Counted from the stretch's first letter, positions 24,692-36,474 are shown. The stretch: 64,000 nucleotides of DNA from Balaenoptera acutorostrata (GCF_949987535.1 NC_080081.1:49565153-49629152); one strand, 5' to 3'. Notes: a model not told the origin generated them from the letters alone. Translations and numbers: made by a program.

Positions 24692-25340
24692 TAGCTGCAG
24701 CTCACGCCCGCCTCTGGAGCTCCTTTAAGTGGTGCTCTGAATCCCGTCTCCTCGCGCACCAGGAAACAAAGAAGCAAGAAAAAGTCTCTTGCCTCTTTGG
24801 CAACCCCAGACCTTGTCCCGGACTCCCTCCTGGCTAGCTGTGGCAAACTAACCCCTGCAGGCTGTGTTCACGCAGCCAACCCCAGTCCCCTCCCTGGGAT
24901 ACAACCTCCAAAGCCCGAACCTCAGCTCCCAACCCGCACCCGTCCTGCCAGGTGAGCAGACAAGCCTCTCGGGCAGGTGAGTGCTCTTCGGCACCGATCC
25001 TCTGTGCAGGAATCTCTCTGCTTTGCCCTCTGCACCCCTGTTGCTGCGCTCTCTTCCGTGGCTCTGAAGCTTCCCCCTTCCACCACCAGCAGTCTCTGCC
25101 CGTGAAGGGGCTTCCTAGTGTGTGTAAACCTTTCCTCCTTCACAGCTCCCTCCCACTGGTGCAGGTCCCATCCCTACTCTTTTGTCTCTGTTTTTTTCTT
25201 TTATGGGGAGTTCCTTGCCTTTTGGGAGGTCTGATTTCTTCTCCAGCATTCAGTAGGTGTTCTGTATGAGTTTTTCCACATGTAGGTGTATTTCTGATGT
25301 ATTTGTGGAGAGTAAGGTAATCTCCACATCTTACTCTTCT

Positions 25341-25349
25341 GCCATCTTG
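25341..25349 (-). promoter_or_regulatory. YY1-like motif at L1 5' end
   Basis: CAAGATGGC on the minus strand sits at nucleotides 9-17 of the element. In human L1 a YY1 site with the same core near +13 to +21 sets the transcription start. The same spacing suggests the same use here. In the second L1 copy the matching position (30630-30638) reads CAAGACAGC, so the motif is lost there. Confidence 0.6.
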
Positions 25350-25374
25350 AAGATCCTTCCTTGTTTTCTTTTTT

Positions 25375-26245
25375 CTTAAAGCTTCTGAACAGCAAAGGAA
25401 ACCACCAATAGAGTGAAAAGGCAACCTGGGAATGGGAGAAAATATTTGCATACATCAGTTAAAGGGTTAATTTTTAAAATATATAAGGAACTTCTACAAC
25501 TCAGTAGAAAAAAAGCAAACAAAAATCAAAAAAACCAAACCTAACAACCCCATTAAAAAATGGCTAAAGACTTGAATAGATATTTCTCTATCCCTTGTAC
25601 ACTCTTGGTGGGAATGCAAAATAATGCAGCTGCTATGGAAAACAATATGGACATTCCACAAGAAACTGAAAATAGAACTACCATATGATCCAGCAATCTC
25701 ACTTCTTCATACTTTTGCAAAATAGCTAAAATCAGGATCTCAAATTGATATTCACACACCAGTGTTTATTGCAGCACAATTCACAGTAGCCAAGACATGG
25801 AAATGTCCATCAATGGATGAAACGATAAAGAAAAATGTGGTAGATATATACAGTGGGATACTATTCAGCCTTAATAAAAAAGAAATGAAAATCCTGAAAT
25901 ATGTGAAAATGTGGAAAATCTTGAGGATATTATGCTAAATGAAACAAACCAGTCACAGAAGAATAAATATTGATAATCCACTTATATGCTGTATTTAAAA
26001 TAGTCACGTTCATAGAATCAGAAAGTGAAATGTTGGTTGTCAGGGGTTGAGGGGAGGGAGAAATGAAAAGCTACTCATCAAAGGTCATAAAGTCTCAATT
26101 ATGTAAGATAATTACGTCCTAGAGGTCTACTGTAGGAGACTGTGCCTATAGTTACTATACTGTACTATACACTTAAAAATTTGTTGAGAGGGTAGATCTC
26201 ATGTTAAGTGTTTTCATCACAATAAAATAACATTTAAACAAATAA
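25375..26245 (+). mobile_element. Old L1 fragment (L1M class), ORF2 end and 3' UTR
   Basis: It starts with 'aaagcttctgaacagcaaag' and 'gcaacctgggaatgggagaa', followed by 'ccatatgatccagcaatctc', 'tttattgcagcacaattcac' and 'aaatgtccatcaatggatga'. It ends in a 3' UTR with 'gttgagagggtagatctcat' and an AATAAA-rich tail. An internal deletion lies near 25580. Many stops show it is a fossil. The young L1 inserted at its 5' edge. Confidence 0.85.
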
Positions 26246-26369
26246 AATATTTTTAAATGTCAATAATGCATATATTAATTTATTTATGAGATTGTGAGGT
26301 GCATTAATGAGAAAAAGATAAATATTTGGTAAATTGTAAAATACTAGGGAAACTTTTCATCTTATACTT

Positions 26370-26625
26370 GGCAATGTAGCTCAGTTGCCAGAGGCATGAG
26401 CTTTGGTCTCACACAAAACTAAGTTGGGGTGCTAGGGTCTGTGAATTAACAGAAATGTGACAACTTAATATCACTGAGATTCAGTTTCTTAATCTATAAA
26501 ATGGGAAACGTAATACCTACCTCACTGAGCTATTCTGACAGTTTAGTGATAATGCATACAAAGCTTTTAGCAAAAATGTAAGAGATGTAAAAGCCCTCAA
26601 AAATGGTAATTTTGGCTTCTCTAAT
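26370..26625 (+). repeat. MIR SINE
   Basis: The MIR order is clear: 'ggcatgagctttggtctcac', 'attcagtttcttaatctata', 'aaatgggaaacgtaatacct', 'acctcactgagctattctga' and 'gataatgcatacaaagcttt'. Confidence 0.75.
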
Positions 26626-29600
26626 TATATTAGTCTCATCACTGTTATTTTACCATTAAGGGCAGAATTAACCACGATGATAATTTTAAAATGTCAAGTG
26701 ACAAGCTAAAAATATTCCAATTTTATTGAACTTGTGCTTTTCATTAGAGAAAAAGAACATACTCTATTGTTGAGGGAGATTTAAACATTTTCTCTTCAAC
26801 TGAAAATCAGTTGAGCCCTGTCAGGCACCCAGTCTGAGAAGCTCAGGTCAGGATTCTATGAATGTCTCAAACACATCTTACCTGCATTTTCTCCTCTTTC
26901 TTTTCTTTGAATTATGTTTTATTAGTGTCCAATGAACTATTTATAAGATTGGAAGTTAGAATAGATGATTAAAATCCTCACTTTATGCTTGGGACATTAT
27001 TAGAAAATAAGAACTGACAAAATAAGTGTTGCTGTTCTCCAGATGCTGAATGTTGAGGATGAAGCACCTGTTGCAAGAAGATGGAACACCTGGATTCAGA
27101 GCATGGAGGTGGGGGCGATGGTTGGAAACACTGGTGGGAGGATTCCTATGTGCAGCACCCTATGAAAAGTAAAGATCACTTGGTTAAACTCCTTTGAGGA
27201 CAAGTAATTTGAGATTTCAGATGAGGATAATTGCAGGCTTCTATTTCTGGTTGCTTATTGAAGAAGGTAAATGGTTTTGCCTGACTGGGAGAAGAAATGG
27301 AGGTATGATCTGATGAAAAGAGCAGCTTAACCTCCCTCTATGTGTAGATGCAAGAAGATAAAACATTTTATTTCCTCCTCTTCACACCTTCTCCTACCTC
27401 TCTCCTCCCATAATCCTGCTTCAAACTGAAGTTAGGATTACTAAAGGACATCTTTGAAACTCCTTGAAAGAATGCACATAAATATGCAGAGGAAATGCAA
27501 ATGGGAGCTTGATCTTGGGTGTGGCTTTTTAAAAATTCATCTCCAATACCAGGGCGGCACTTCATCATTGCTCCCATCCTCTAAATTCAGCCCTCATGGT
27601 GCTTCCCATCTCTACCAAGATCCTGAAAAGTTGAGCCTGCACAGGCCCGTGGCCAATCCAAGAAGATGTAGGAACTTGTGTATAAGCAGTGGACATCTCT
27701 CTGCTGTCAACAAGAGTATCTCCACCCACGTCATCTAAGAGTGGAAGACCAATCTTCTACACCACTTTGAGGATCCTGGGAGGGTGAGTTGAATTTTAAA
27801 AAGCCACTATTGAATTCTGACTCTGTATTTTGGAATATGTCATTTAAACTAGAAGTGTGACTTGCATGCATTTTGTGGCTTCCATATGGTTCTTGACAGC
27901 ATAACAATAATAACAATTGGTCATGATAAAGGAACGGAATAGAGTTTGTATTTAGCTTCATAAAACTTTCTCTTTGGGAGCTATATTTCATGAACTATAC
28001 TGCCTGTATTTATGTTTATGGCAGTGAATATTATCTGATTATAGTGCTCCCTAAAATTCTACAAGTCAGGCTGAGCTCCATCATCAGCATTTTCCCCTGA
28101 GATTTCAAGAGACACAGACACTTGTTGCAATTTAGCCCCTGATCAAAAAGGTTATTAATGAATTTTTTTCCTCAATGAAATATTTTATTTATATTCCAAC
28201 TTTTCCCACAAGATACAGCTTTTTAAAGAAAGGTGTTCTGTAAAAGGAAAATAATTTATGTCAAACTCTGTAGAAAGTATTTCAACTTATAGACCTGATA
28301 TGGTGGTTACAAGATGCATATTAGAATGAATAAAAATTATATGAGATAAAAGATATTAAACAACATTAATATGACATTAAAAGAAACATTAATACAACAT
28401 TAAAATAAAAAGTAGCATACCTTGGATGTTTAGTTTGAGCCAGAATTTCTGATATGCACTTTGTGGATGTTTTATCTTAGTCATTTAAGTCTAAATGGTA
28501 GATAATGTTGGCACCATGTTGTAGATATGGAAACAAAAATGTGAAAATAAGAACATAATGAATTATAAAGCTAGAATTCAAACCCCAAAACTGTATGGCT
28601 CCAAATGCATTGCTCTTTGTACCAATATTACTCAATTTTCTAGAAAGTTAAATATGAGCAAGAATACATCTGACAGTAAACTCAGCAAACACATTAAAAA
28701 TTATATCCTAAGCTCAGTAAACACATTAAAAATTATATCCCTTTTTTAAAAAAGATAGGTTACTTTTACTTCTGATATCTTACTGATGACAAACTTTTAT
28801 TTCTCCTTTACCACACGGGGATGTTATTCTAACAGTTAAAATTTCTTGTTGCTAATAGGATCTGTGTGACTCTGGCACTGGTCTATCTAGTTCTGACTTG
28901 AAATTTCTTTGGAAATAATTCTAAAATTAGAAAATTTATTAAGTCAATGTGTTCATAGACATTTTTCACCTTGAGTAATTTTTCAATAGTAGACAACATG
29001 TTGGAATGGTAGATTTTAGGGCCTAAGGATAAGATATTAAGGCTCAAAAGAATAGCTATAAGTAAAGAAAATATTTTTTATGGGCTAAAGTAATCTATTG
29101 AGTATATTTGGGCTGTATGTCAAAGATGATAATTTCACCAGAGAATTATTGTATATTGAATTGAGAACTTATGATGGCAAATTAACTTTTATAATGTATT
29201 CATTTATTAAGAGACTATCCATAAAATGTGATGCTATTGAACATGCCTCTTAAAAACAAGTTTTATTTAACTGCATTTCTAATATTTTAATGAGCTTTAT
29301 CACATTAGTCTCTGATATCAGTACTTATTGCAACCATGCTTATTTATTATCTATGCTTTAGTTTTCTATGCGGGAGCTTTCAAGTATTTTTAGAAACAGA
29401 GAACATGCTCTGTTTTGTTTTTCTCATTTAAAAGTCTTTCTAACACTACTCTGTCTACATTATGTGATTGGACTTTTAATAAATTATTACAAAGAAATAC
29501 CTCAAGTAAAATTTTAGGTGTATTTGCATTTTAACTCTGGAGAATATTTTCCGATGAGATATGTTTAACTAACTTACAATAACCTATTGAAATTAGACCA

Positions 29601-29959
29601 ATTTAACCCTTATCTGAGTACTGGCTGAATTTTGGAGATTTCTTTTTCTATATGTCTGATAAACTTTTTGTTTGTTTATTCAGGATTTAAAAGTATTTAT
29701 TGAGTGTCTACTGTATGCTTACATGGTAAGCAAACTGGCATATCCCTTCCATTTTTAGAATTTACAGACTAGTGATAAATAAAGACATAAACCAAGTTAA
29801 TCTAAAAACTACTTAATTACAAACCTCGATAAGTGGATAGGAGCTCTGAGAACATTAAGAAATGAAACAGGAGAATATAGAACGTCAGAGAAATATTCTA
29901 TTAAAAAAATAAAAATTTTACTCAATGTTAAATGATAAGTAGAAATTTAGGAATAATTA
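26626..29959. other. AT-rich spacer with two small items
   Basis: There is no named repeat over most of this stretch. 27360-27780 is somewhat less AT-rich and carries a 94-codon frame (27454-27738) without motifs. About 29685-29870 resembles the mammalian-wide repeat segment 'tttattgagtgtctactgtatgc', possibly L2/MIR-related, at low confidence. The tandem duplication at 28681 is listed separately. Confidence 0.4.
28681..28740. repeat. 32-bp tandem duplication
   Basis: CTCAGCAAACACATTAAAAA and the following 12 bases are repeated at once as CTCAGTAAACACATTAAAAA, with one C/T difference in the first 28 bases. This is a recent local duplication. Confidence 0.85.
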
Positions 29960-30608
29960 TAGTCTAAGTAGAACTTCCACTTTGGCTATAATGGAACAAG
30001 TTTTGGAGAAGAAATTCTCTTTCCAAGAATAACTAGAAACACTGGTTGTAATATCAAAGAAAACAAGCAAAACAAACTAAAAAAAAAAAAAAAATGCCAC
30101 CAAAATATCTTTTGAAAGTACCTGGGAGTTACTTAGGCAACCAGACCTTGGGGGACCACAATCTTAGAGAGACAAAACAATTCACCGAGGTGAAACTGAT
30201 ATTTGCTGATTTATAAATAGATGATGCCTGAGAATCTTGACAAAGTTTTTTGAAGTAGAACTTCCAGTAACACTGCTGAAAGAGTGCTGGGACACAAAAT
30301 TTGGATTTCAGGGAAAGGATGGACCTTTGTATGTCCCAGGATGCAAGAAAAGAGTCTTGACTTGCTAACTCTTAGGAGTGAACTATAATGGGACTAGACA
30401 AGATCTCAGTGTCTGAACACCTCCATCTGAGACAGGATTAAGATATAAGGTGATCTGCCTTTAATCTAACTCTTTGTCAAAAGCAAAATTAAATTCTCTA
30501 TGGAGAAGATACCATCATATAGAACATCAACAATTTCCTTACAGAATTTTTAGCATTCAGTCAAAAATGATCAAGAAACAAAATCAAGAGGAAACAGACA
30601 GTAGAAAT
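29960..30608 (+). mobile_element. Old L1M (ORF1 region), left part
   Basis: A-rich L1-like sequence: 'agcattcagtcaaaaatgat', 'caagaaacaaaatcaagagg' and 'aaacagacagtagaaatag' follow the pattern of an old L1M (or HAL1) ORF1 region. A poly(A) run lies at 30079-30094. The copy is split by the insertion at 30609 and resumes at 33954. Confidence 0.6.
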
Positions 30609-30618
30609 AGGCCCATGG

Positions 30619-32605
30619 GGAGAGACCTTCAAGACAGCAGAGAAGTAAGACGTGGAGATCACCTTCCTCCCCACGAATACATCAAAAATACAACTACATG
30701 TGGAACAACTCCTACAGAACACCTACTGAACGCTGGCAGAAGACCTCAGACTTCCAGAAAGGCAAGAAAATCTTCACATAACTGGGTATGGCAAAAGAAT
30801 AAAGAAAAAAAAAAAAAGAGAGACAAAGGAATAGGGATGGGACCTGCGCATCTGGGAGGGAGCTGTGAAGGAGGAAAACTTTCTGCACACTAGGAAGCCC
30901 CCCCCCCCACTGGTGGGGACGGGGGGAGCTTTGGAGCATCAGAGATGAGTGCAGCAACAGGGGTGTGGAGGGCAAAGCAGAGAGAATCTCACACAGAGGA
31001 TTGGTGCCCACCAGCACTCCCCAGCCTGAGATGTTTGTCTGCCCATCTGCGTGGGTGAGGGCTGGGTGCTGAGGCTCAGGCTTTGGAGATCAGACCCCAG
31101 GGAGAGGACTGGGGTTGGCTGCATGAAGATAGCCTGAGGGGCCTAGGGCGCCACAGCTGAGGGAGTCTTGGAAGAAGGCTGGGCCTGCCAGATAGGCAAG
31201 GAACCATTGTTGTGGGCAACATGAATAGAAGGGCGGACCCGCCATAGGATCTTCTTGCTCTGTGTACTCACAGATGGCAGGGCACCACCTATATGAGCTC
31301 CAGGGATATGCACAAGCTGCAGCTGTTATCTCGGACCCCAGAGGTGTGCATGATGGCTAACGCTGCCACTGCTGCCACCAAGGATCTTGTGAGCAAGCGC
31401 AGGTCACTGCCCACACCTTCCTGGGAGCCTGTGCAGCCCAACATTGCCAAGGGTCCCGCGATCCAGGCCCAATTTCCCTGGGAGAGCACACAGCACACTT
31501 CAGGCTGTTACAGCTTTCTGCTGGCCTCTGCCACGACAGGCACTATCCACACAGCCCAATTGTGACTGCCATATCCCACTCTCTTCCCAGCCCAAGGGAG
31601 CAAGTGAGCCCTAATCAGCTGCTGCTTTTGCCCCCTCTTGCCTGGGTGAGGAACAGATGCCTAAGGGTGGCCCACATGCAGAGGCGGGGCCAAAACTAAA
31701 GCTGAACTCCAAGGGCAGTGCAACCAAAGGGAAATCTCTCCATGCAGCCTTAGGAGCAGCAGATTACATATCCGCAATTGGCTTGGTAAACCCTGCATCT
31801 GTGGAATACCTGAATAGAAAATGAGTGTTCCCAAAATTGAGGCTGTGGACTGTGGGGACAACTGTGAAATTTGGGGGCAAGTACACATGGGAGTAAGGCC
31901 AGATCAGAGTCTAAGCTAGCCCCAGAGTGCCCACAGCAGGTCCAGAGGCCTACCTAGAGGTATTGGAAGATTTCTTGGGTAGGCAGGGATTGGATGTGGC
32001 TCACTGTGGGGACAAAGACACTGACAGCTAAGGCCATAGGAAAATATTATTATTATTACTATTTTTTTAATGTTTTGTTCTGTTGTTATTTTTTACTATT
32101 CTTTTATTTTTTTATTTACTTTTTTCTTTTCTTCTTTTGTGCTTTTATTTTTAATATTTTTTTTCTATTTCTACTTTATTTTTTCATTATATTGTGTTTT
32201 TTCATATTTTTGGTTTTTTCCTTTGTTTTCCTTTGTTTTCATCTTCTTTTTAACTATATTTTATATTTTTCTAGTTTTACTTTTTTTGTTGTTGCTCTGT
32301 GTTTTTTTCTTTTGTTTTCTTCTTGCTTTTCTTTTATCTTTTTTTATCGTTTTTGTGTGTTTGTTTTATGCTTTCATTGCCTATTTTAATTTGCTTTCTG
32401 CTTTTGATTTGATTTTGAATTTTTGTTTTTGTTAGTTTAGTTTTTAGTGTTTGTTTTCATTTTTGGTTTTGTTGGTTGGTTGCTCTCTTCTTTTTGTTTT
32501 CTTTTTTTTTTTTTTTCTTTTGTGTGTGTGCATGTGTTTTTTTGTGTGTTTTTGTCTGTGTAGTTTTGCTTTTACCATTGTCTTAGGGTTTTGTTTGTCT
32601 GTTCA

Positions 32606-32637
<32 letters not shown>

Positions 32638-33142
32638 CCTTTTCTTCTGTGCCATGTAGCTTGCAGGGTCTTGGTGCTCCAGCCAGAGGTTGGGTCTGAG
32701 CCTCTGAGGTGGGAGAGACAAGTCCATGCCGTTGGACCACCAGAGAACTCCCAGCCACATGGAATATTAATTGCTGAGATCTCTCCCACAGGTCTCAGTC
32801 TTAACACTAAGACACAGCTCCACCCAAAGGCCAGCAAACTCCAGTGCTGGACACCTCATGCCAAACAATTAGGAAGACAGGAACAAAACCCCACAGATTA
32901 GCAGACAGCCTGCCTAAAGTCTAAGTTCACAGACACCCCAAAACATAGCACCAGACGCAGCCCTGCCCATCAGAGGGACAAGATGCAGCTCCACCCACCA
33001 GAATACAGCAGTCCCCCCTAGCAGGAAGCCTACCCAAGCCGCTGGACCAACATCACTCACTGGGGACGGACACCAGAAGTAAGAGGAACTACGACCCTGC
33101 AGCCTGCAGAAAGGAGACCCCAAACACAGTAAATTAAACAAA
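30619..33142 (+). promoter_or_regulatory. L1 5' UTR of the deleted copy
   Basis: It is homologous along its length to 23392-25357 of the other copy but about 550 bp longer, mainly because of the T-rich tract at 32041-32650. The YY1-like start motif is mutated. A C run at 30899-30908 and a G-rich cluster follow. Several 75-131-codon frames (for example 30474-30893, 31994-32389) are UTR or T-tract artefacts. Confidence 0.75.
32041..32650 (+). repeat. Extended T-rich tract in L1 5' UTR
   Basis: About 600 bp are mostly T with scattered G, A and C, including T runs of 14-16 at about 32500-32515 and 32621-32638. The counterpart in the other L1 copy (23885-24160) is about half as long. The Phe/Leu/Tyr-rich frames read here are compositional. 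Confidence 0.85.
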
Positions 33143-33953
33143 ATAAGAAGACAGAGAAATATGCTGCAGTTGAAGGAGCAAGGTAAAAACCCACAAAACC
33201 AAATAAATGAAGAAGAAATAGGCAGTCAACCTGAAAAATAATTCAGAGTAATGCTAATAAAGATGATCCAAAATCTCAGAAATAGAATGGAGAAAATACA
33301 AGAAAAGTTTAACAAAGACCTATGGAGAACAGTATGGAGGTTCCTTAAAAAATGAGAAATAGAATTGCCATATGACCCAGCAATCCCACTACTGGGCATA
33401 TACACAGAGAAAACCATAATTCAAAAAGACACAGGCACCCCAATGTTCATTGAAGCAATATCTACAATAGCCAGGTCATGGAAGCAACCTAAATGTCCAT
33501 TTACAGATGAATGGATAAAGAAGATATGGTACATATATACAATGGAATACTCAGCCATTAAAAGGAACGAAACTGGGTCATTTTTAGAGACCTGGATGGA
33601 CATAGAGACTGTCATGCAGAGTGAAGTAAGTCAGAAAGAGAAAAACAATATCGTATATTAGCGTATATATGTGGAATCTAGAAAAATGGTACAGATGAAC
33701 TGGTTTGCAAGGCAGAAATAGAGACAAAGATGTAGAGAACAAACATATGGACACCAAAGGGGGGAAAGGGGGGTTGGGATGAATTGGGAGATTGGAATTG
33801 ACATATATACACTACTATGCATGAAATAGATAACAAATGACAATCTGCTGTATAGCACAAGGAACTCTATTTCACTTCGCTGTACAGTAGAAACTAACAC
33901 AACACTGTAAAACAACTATACCCCAATTAAAAAAAAAAAAAAAAGGCCCATGG

Positions 33954-34440
33954 ATGATTTAGCTATCAAAGGGGTCAGATATTGTCATTAATGTAACTGT
34001 AATTAATATCCTCAAGAAAATGCATGAAAAGATAGAGAACTTCACCAAAGATCAGGAATAGAGAAAAATAATAAAATGGATATACTAAAATTAAAAGATA
34101 TAAAACTTGTCATTAGGATTGCAGTAAATGAGTTTAGTAATACATTAGACACTGATTTTTGAAAGGATTAGTAAACCAGATGTCAGCATTAAATATATTA
34201 AACCATAGAAATACAAATACATTTTAAAAATTGAGAAAAGAGACACAAAACAAAAGGTGACAAAATTGCACCCAAAATATATGAAGAACTTCTGTAAATC
34301 CATATTAATTGAAAAAAAGTTCAATAAAAAATTGGACAGAAAACAGCTGGGAAGTAATATGAATATTTTCATGTTTCAGAAAGTTAGAGGTTTTTGGGCA
34401 AAAAACCCTGCATCTTGGGTTAATGGACAGATCTTAAAAG
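33954..34440 (+). mobile_element. Old L1M (ORF1 region), right part
   Basis: It continues the element interrupted at 30608: 'gatttagctatcaaaggggt', 'aatatcctcaagaaaatgca', 'gtaaatgagtttagtaatac', then 'attagacactgatttttgaa', which follows the ORF1 pattern of old L1M elements. The coding capacity is gone. Confidence 0.6.
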
Positions 34441-34789
34441 TTAAAAAAAAATAACAATAAGTAATGAGGATTCTAGAGAGATTTAGCTGCTCTAGGCATG
34501 TTATTTATATTTCAAAATAGGATAAATTCTGAAACTTTGGAAACATTGTTTGGTTTATCTCCCTCTCCCAATATAAATAGACATTTACTTATGTTCCAGA
34601 ACATAAAACCCCAGGCACCTCCCCTTTTTGTTCTCAAAGTGGAAGTGTTTACATTAAGGAGATTAGATTCCCTTTTCTCTCTCAGAAGACGGTAGAAGCT
34701 GGACAGCATACATATAAACTACATGAGGTTCCTAACTTCAGAGTTCCTTTCTTGTGACTTTAGAAACCCTCTTTATATTGAAGAGATAG
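34441..34789. other. Spacer, nothing recognised
   Basis: Two overlapping 65-codon frames on opposite strands (34498-34709) carry no motif. Confidence 0.35.
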
Positions 34790-35285
34790 TAGCATTCACA
34801 TTTTCACTGCAGCACTGTTCACAGTAGCTTAGATGTGGAAACAACCTAAATTCCTATAGAGGAATGACTAGATTAAAAAAATGTGATATATACATACAAT
34901 GGAATACTATTCAGTCTTAAAGAAGAAAGAAATTCTGCAATATGCAACAATGCCGATGGACCTTGAGGCCATTAGGTTTAGTTAAATAAGCCAGACACAG
35001 AAAGAAAAGTACTGCATGATTCCATTTACATGAGGTATCTAAAATAATCAAATCCATAAAATCAAAGACTGGAATGGTAGGAAGCAGAGTCTGGGAAGGA
35101 GGAGGGCGTTAATGAGAGTTATTAACAGGGATAAAGTTTTGGTTAAGTAAGAAGAATAAGTTCTAGAGATCTGCTGTACAGCATTGTACTTATAGTCAAC
35201 AATAATGTATTGTACATTTAAAATTTGTGGAGGATGAATCTTATGTAAAGTGGTCTTATTACAATACAATTAAGAAAACTAAATA
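34790..35285 (+). mobile_element. Old L1 3' fragment
   Basis: 'tgcagcactgttcacagtag', 'gatgtggaaacaacctaaat', 'acaatggaatactattcagt', then 'gactggaatggtaggaagca' and a 3' UTR 'aatttgtggaggatgaatct' match the end of ORF2 and the 3' UTR of L1M elements. An AAAT repeat follows at 35297-35312. Confidence 0.8.
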
Positions 35286-35499
35286 GACAAACAAGTAAAT
35301 AAATAAATAAATCTTTGTTGCAAAGAAAAAAAGTAAAACCCCTTTGATGTACAAGCAGACCTGTCTGTCTGGCTCTCATTTACACTGCTGTAGAAAAAAA
35401 ATAGGTCATTGAGTACTGGTGTAGTTATTGCTGGAAGTAATAATAATCCTTCCCTGCTCCAGAAACCTCATATTTACTTTTAGAATAATATGAATAAAT

Positions 35500-36400
35500 G
35501 TAGACATGAAAAACTTACTAAAATCTTACTACAAAAAAGATATTTATAAAAGAGGATGTGCAAATTGCTAATAAACATATGAAAATATTCTCAGCCTCAT
35601 TAAGCATAGGGCAGTGCAACTTGAAACTACAATGAGGGCAACCAGCCTGGTGAAAATGAAAAAGACTGATGACATCAACTGTCCTGGTGATGTTGTGGAA
35701 TAATTGAAACACTCAAAAACTGTGGATAGACATGTATGTTAGAATGGCCACTTTGAAAAGTTGTTTGGCAGTACCTAATAAAGTTGAACATTGGTGCATC
35801 TTAGAATGCTTGGTGTAGTCCTAACAAAAACAAAATAAATGTACGTGCACAAATGGTCATTACTATTTGTAATATCCAAAATAGCCCTAGTCTAGAATCA
35901 ATAAACAGTAGTGCTTTTATGTAACCAACAAAATGCCAATAAATATGCAAAAGACATAAACAAAAATAATCCTTGCAGCATTATTTATTTATAATCATTC
36001 CCAAATCGGAATAACTTAAATATCCAATAAAAATACACTGGATGCATACTGGTGTTGTCATACAATGGAAAACTACATAGCAATGAAAATTATGAACTAA
36101 CACACACAGTTATGTGGTTGTGTCTAGAAAACATAATGTTCATCAAAAGAAACAAAATGGCACATTTCACATGATTCTATTTGCATTAATTTCAGAAATA
36201 AGCAAAACTAATCTGTGATGAAAGACGTCAGAATGATGCTTACCTTCGGTGAGCTGAGGAATAGTTACTGGGAAAGAGTGAAAAGGTGATTCTAAATTTT
36301 TATTTATTAACTTGATTACACTGATGCATTTATTTTGTGACAGTCTATACATATGAGCACTTATAATTTCTGCTCTAATGGATATTAGTTATACTTCACT
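35500..36400 (+). mobile_element. Old L1 fragment (L1ME-like)
   Basis: A diverged ORF2 end: 'caaattgctaataaacatat', 'gtatgttagaatggccactt', 'tgcagcattatttatttata', 'tacaatggaaaactacatag' and 'ttcacatgattctatttgca'. It is more diverged than the neighbouring L1 pieces. Confidence 0.7.
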
Positions 36401-36474
36401 TTTCAAAGCAGTTTATTTAGAGTAAGCACAATTTGGAATATCAAAATCTTACATTTTAGATAAAAATATTTTAT

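Larger units (their letters stand above)
23392..25357 (-). promoter_or_regulatory. L1 5' UTR / internal promoter
   Basis: About 2 kb lie upstream of ORF1. It contains the CpG-bearing first kilobase (24190-25357) typical of the L1 internal promoter, and an A-rich block on the plus strand at 23885-24160 (a T-rich tract in L1 sense) just before the ORF1-proximal part. It is homologous, segment by segment, to 30619-33142 of the second L1 in this window. Its lack of similarity to the human L1 5' UTR, other than the start motif, is normal, because L1 5' UTRs are replaced between lineages. Confidence 0.8.
18218..25374 (-). mobile_element. Full-length cetartiodactyl L1 (LINE-1), minus strand, with 17-bp TSD
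   Basis: The duplication TCCTTGTTTTCTTTTTT is found at 18218-18234 and 25358-25374. Between them lies a complete L1 of about 7.1 kb: the 5' end at 25357 ('ggaaggatcttcaagatggc' on the minus strand), a roughly 2-kb 5' UTR, remnants of ORF1 and ORF2, and a 3' UTR ending at a T-rich stretch near 18235. The insertion separates a MIR fragment from the L1M fragment at 25375, so it is younger than both. Frameshifts and stops show that it is no longer autonomous. Full-length copies are a minority of L1 insertions. Confidence 0.93.
30609..33953 (+). mobile_element. Internally deleted cetartiodactyl L1, plus strand, 10-bp TSD
   Basis: AGGCCCATGG flanks the element at 30609-30618 and 33944-33953. It has a full L1 5' UTR start ('ggagagaccttcaagacagc'), runs through the 5' UTR into the first part of ORF1, and then jumps at 33322/33323 directly into the last part of ORF2 ('tggagaacagtatggaggtt'), continuing through the 3' UTR to a poly(A) tail at 33929-33945. 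Against the full-length copy at 18218-25374, the missing part corresponds to 18991-23210 there, about 4.2 kb. One pair of TSDs encloses both parts. The ORF1 ATG is ATA. Both ORFs are lost. Confidence 0.88.

Noticed and set aside
31994..32435. Hydrophobic frames of 121-131 codons resembling membrane proteins
   Set aside because: They are translations of the T-rich tract of an L1 5' UTR; Phe/Leu richness is purely compositional.
33290..33345. Idea that the L1 internal deletion is a spliced, re-inserted transcript
   Set aside because: In the full-length copy the removed segment would start GAAG and end ACTG (L1 sense), not GT...AG, so ordinary splicing is not supported.
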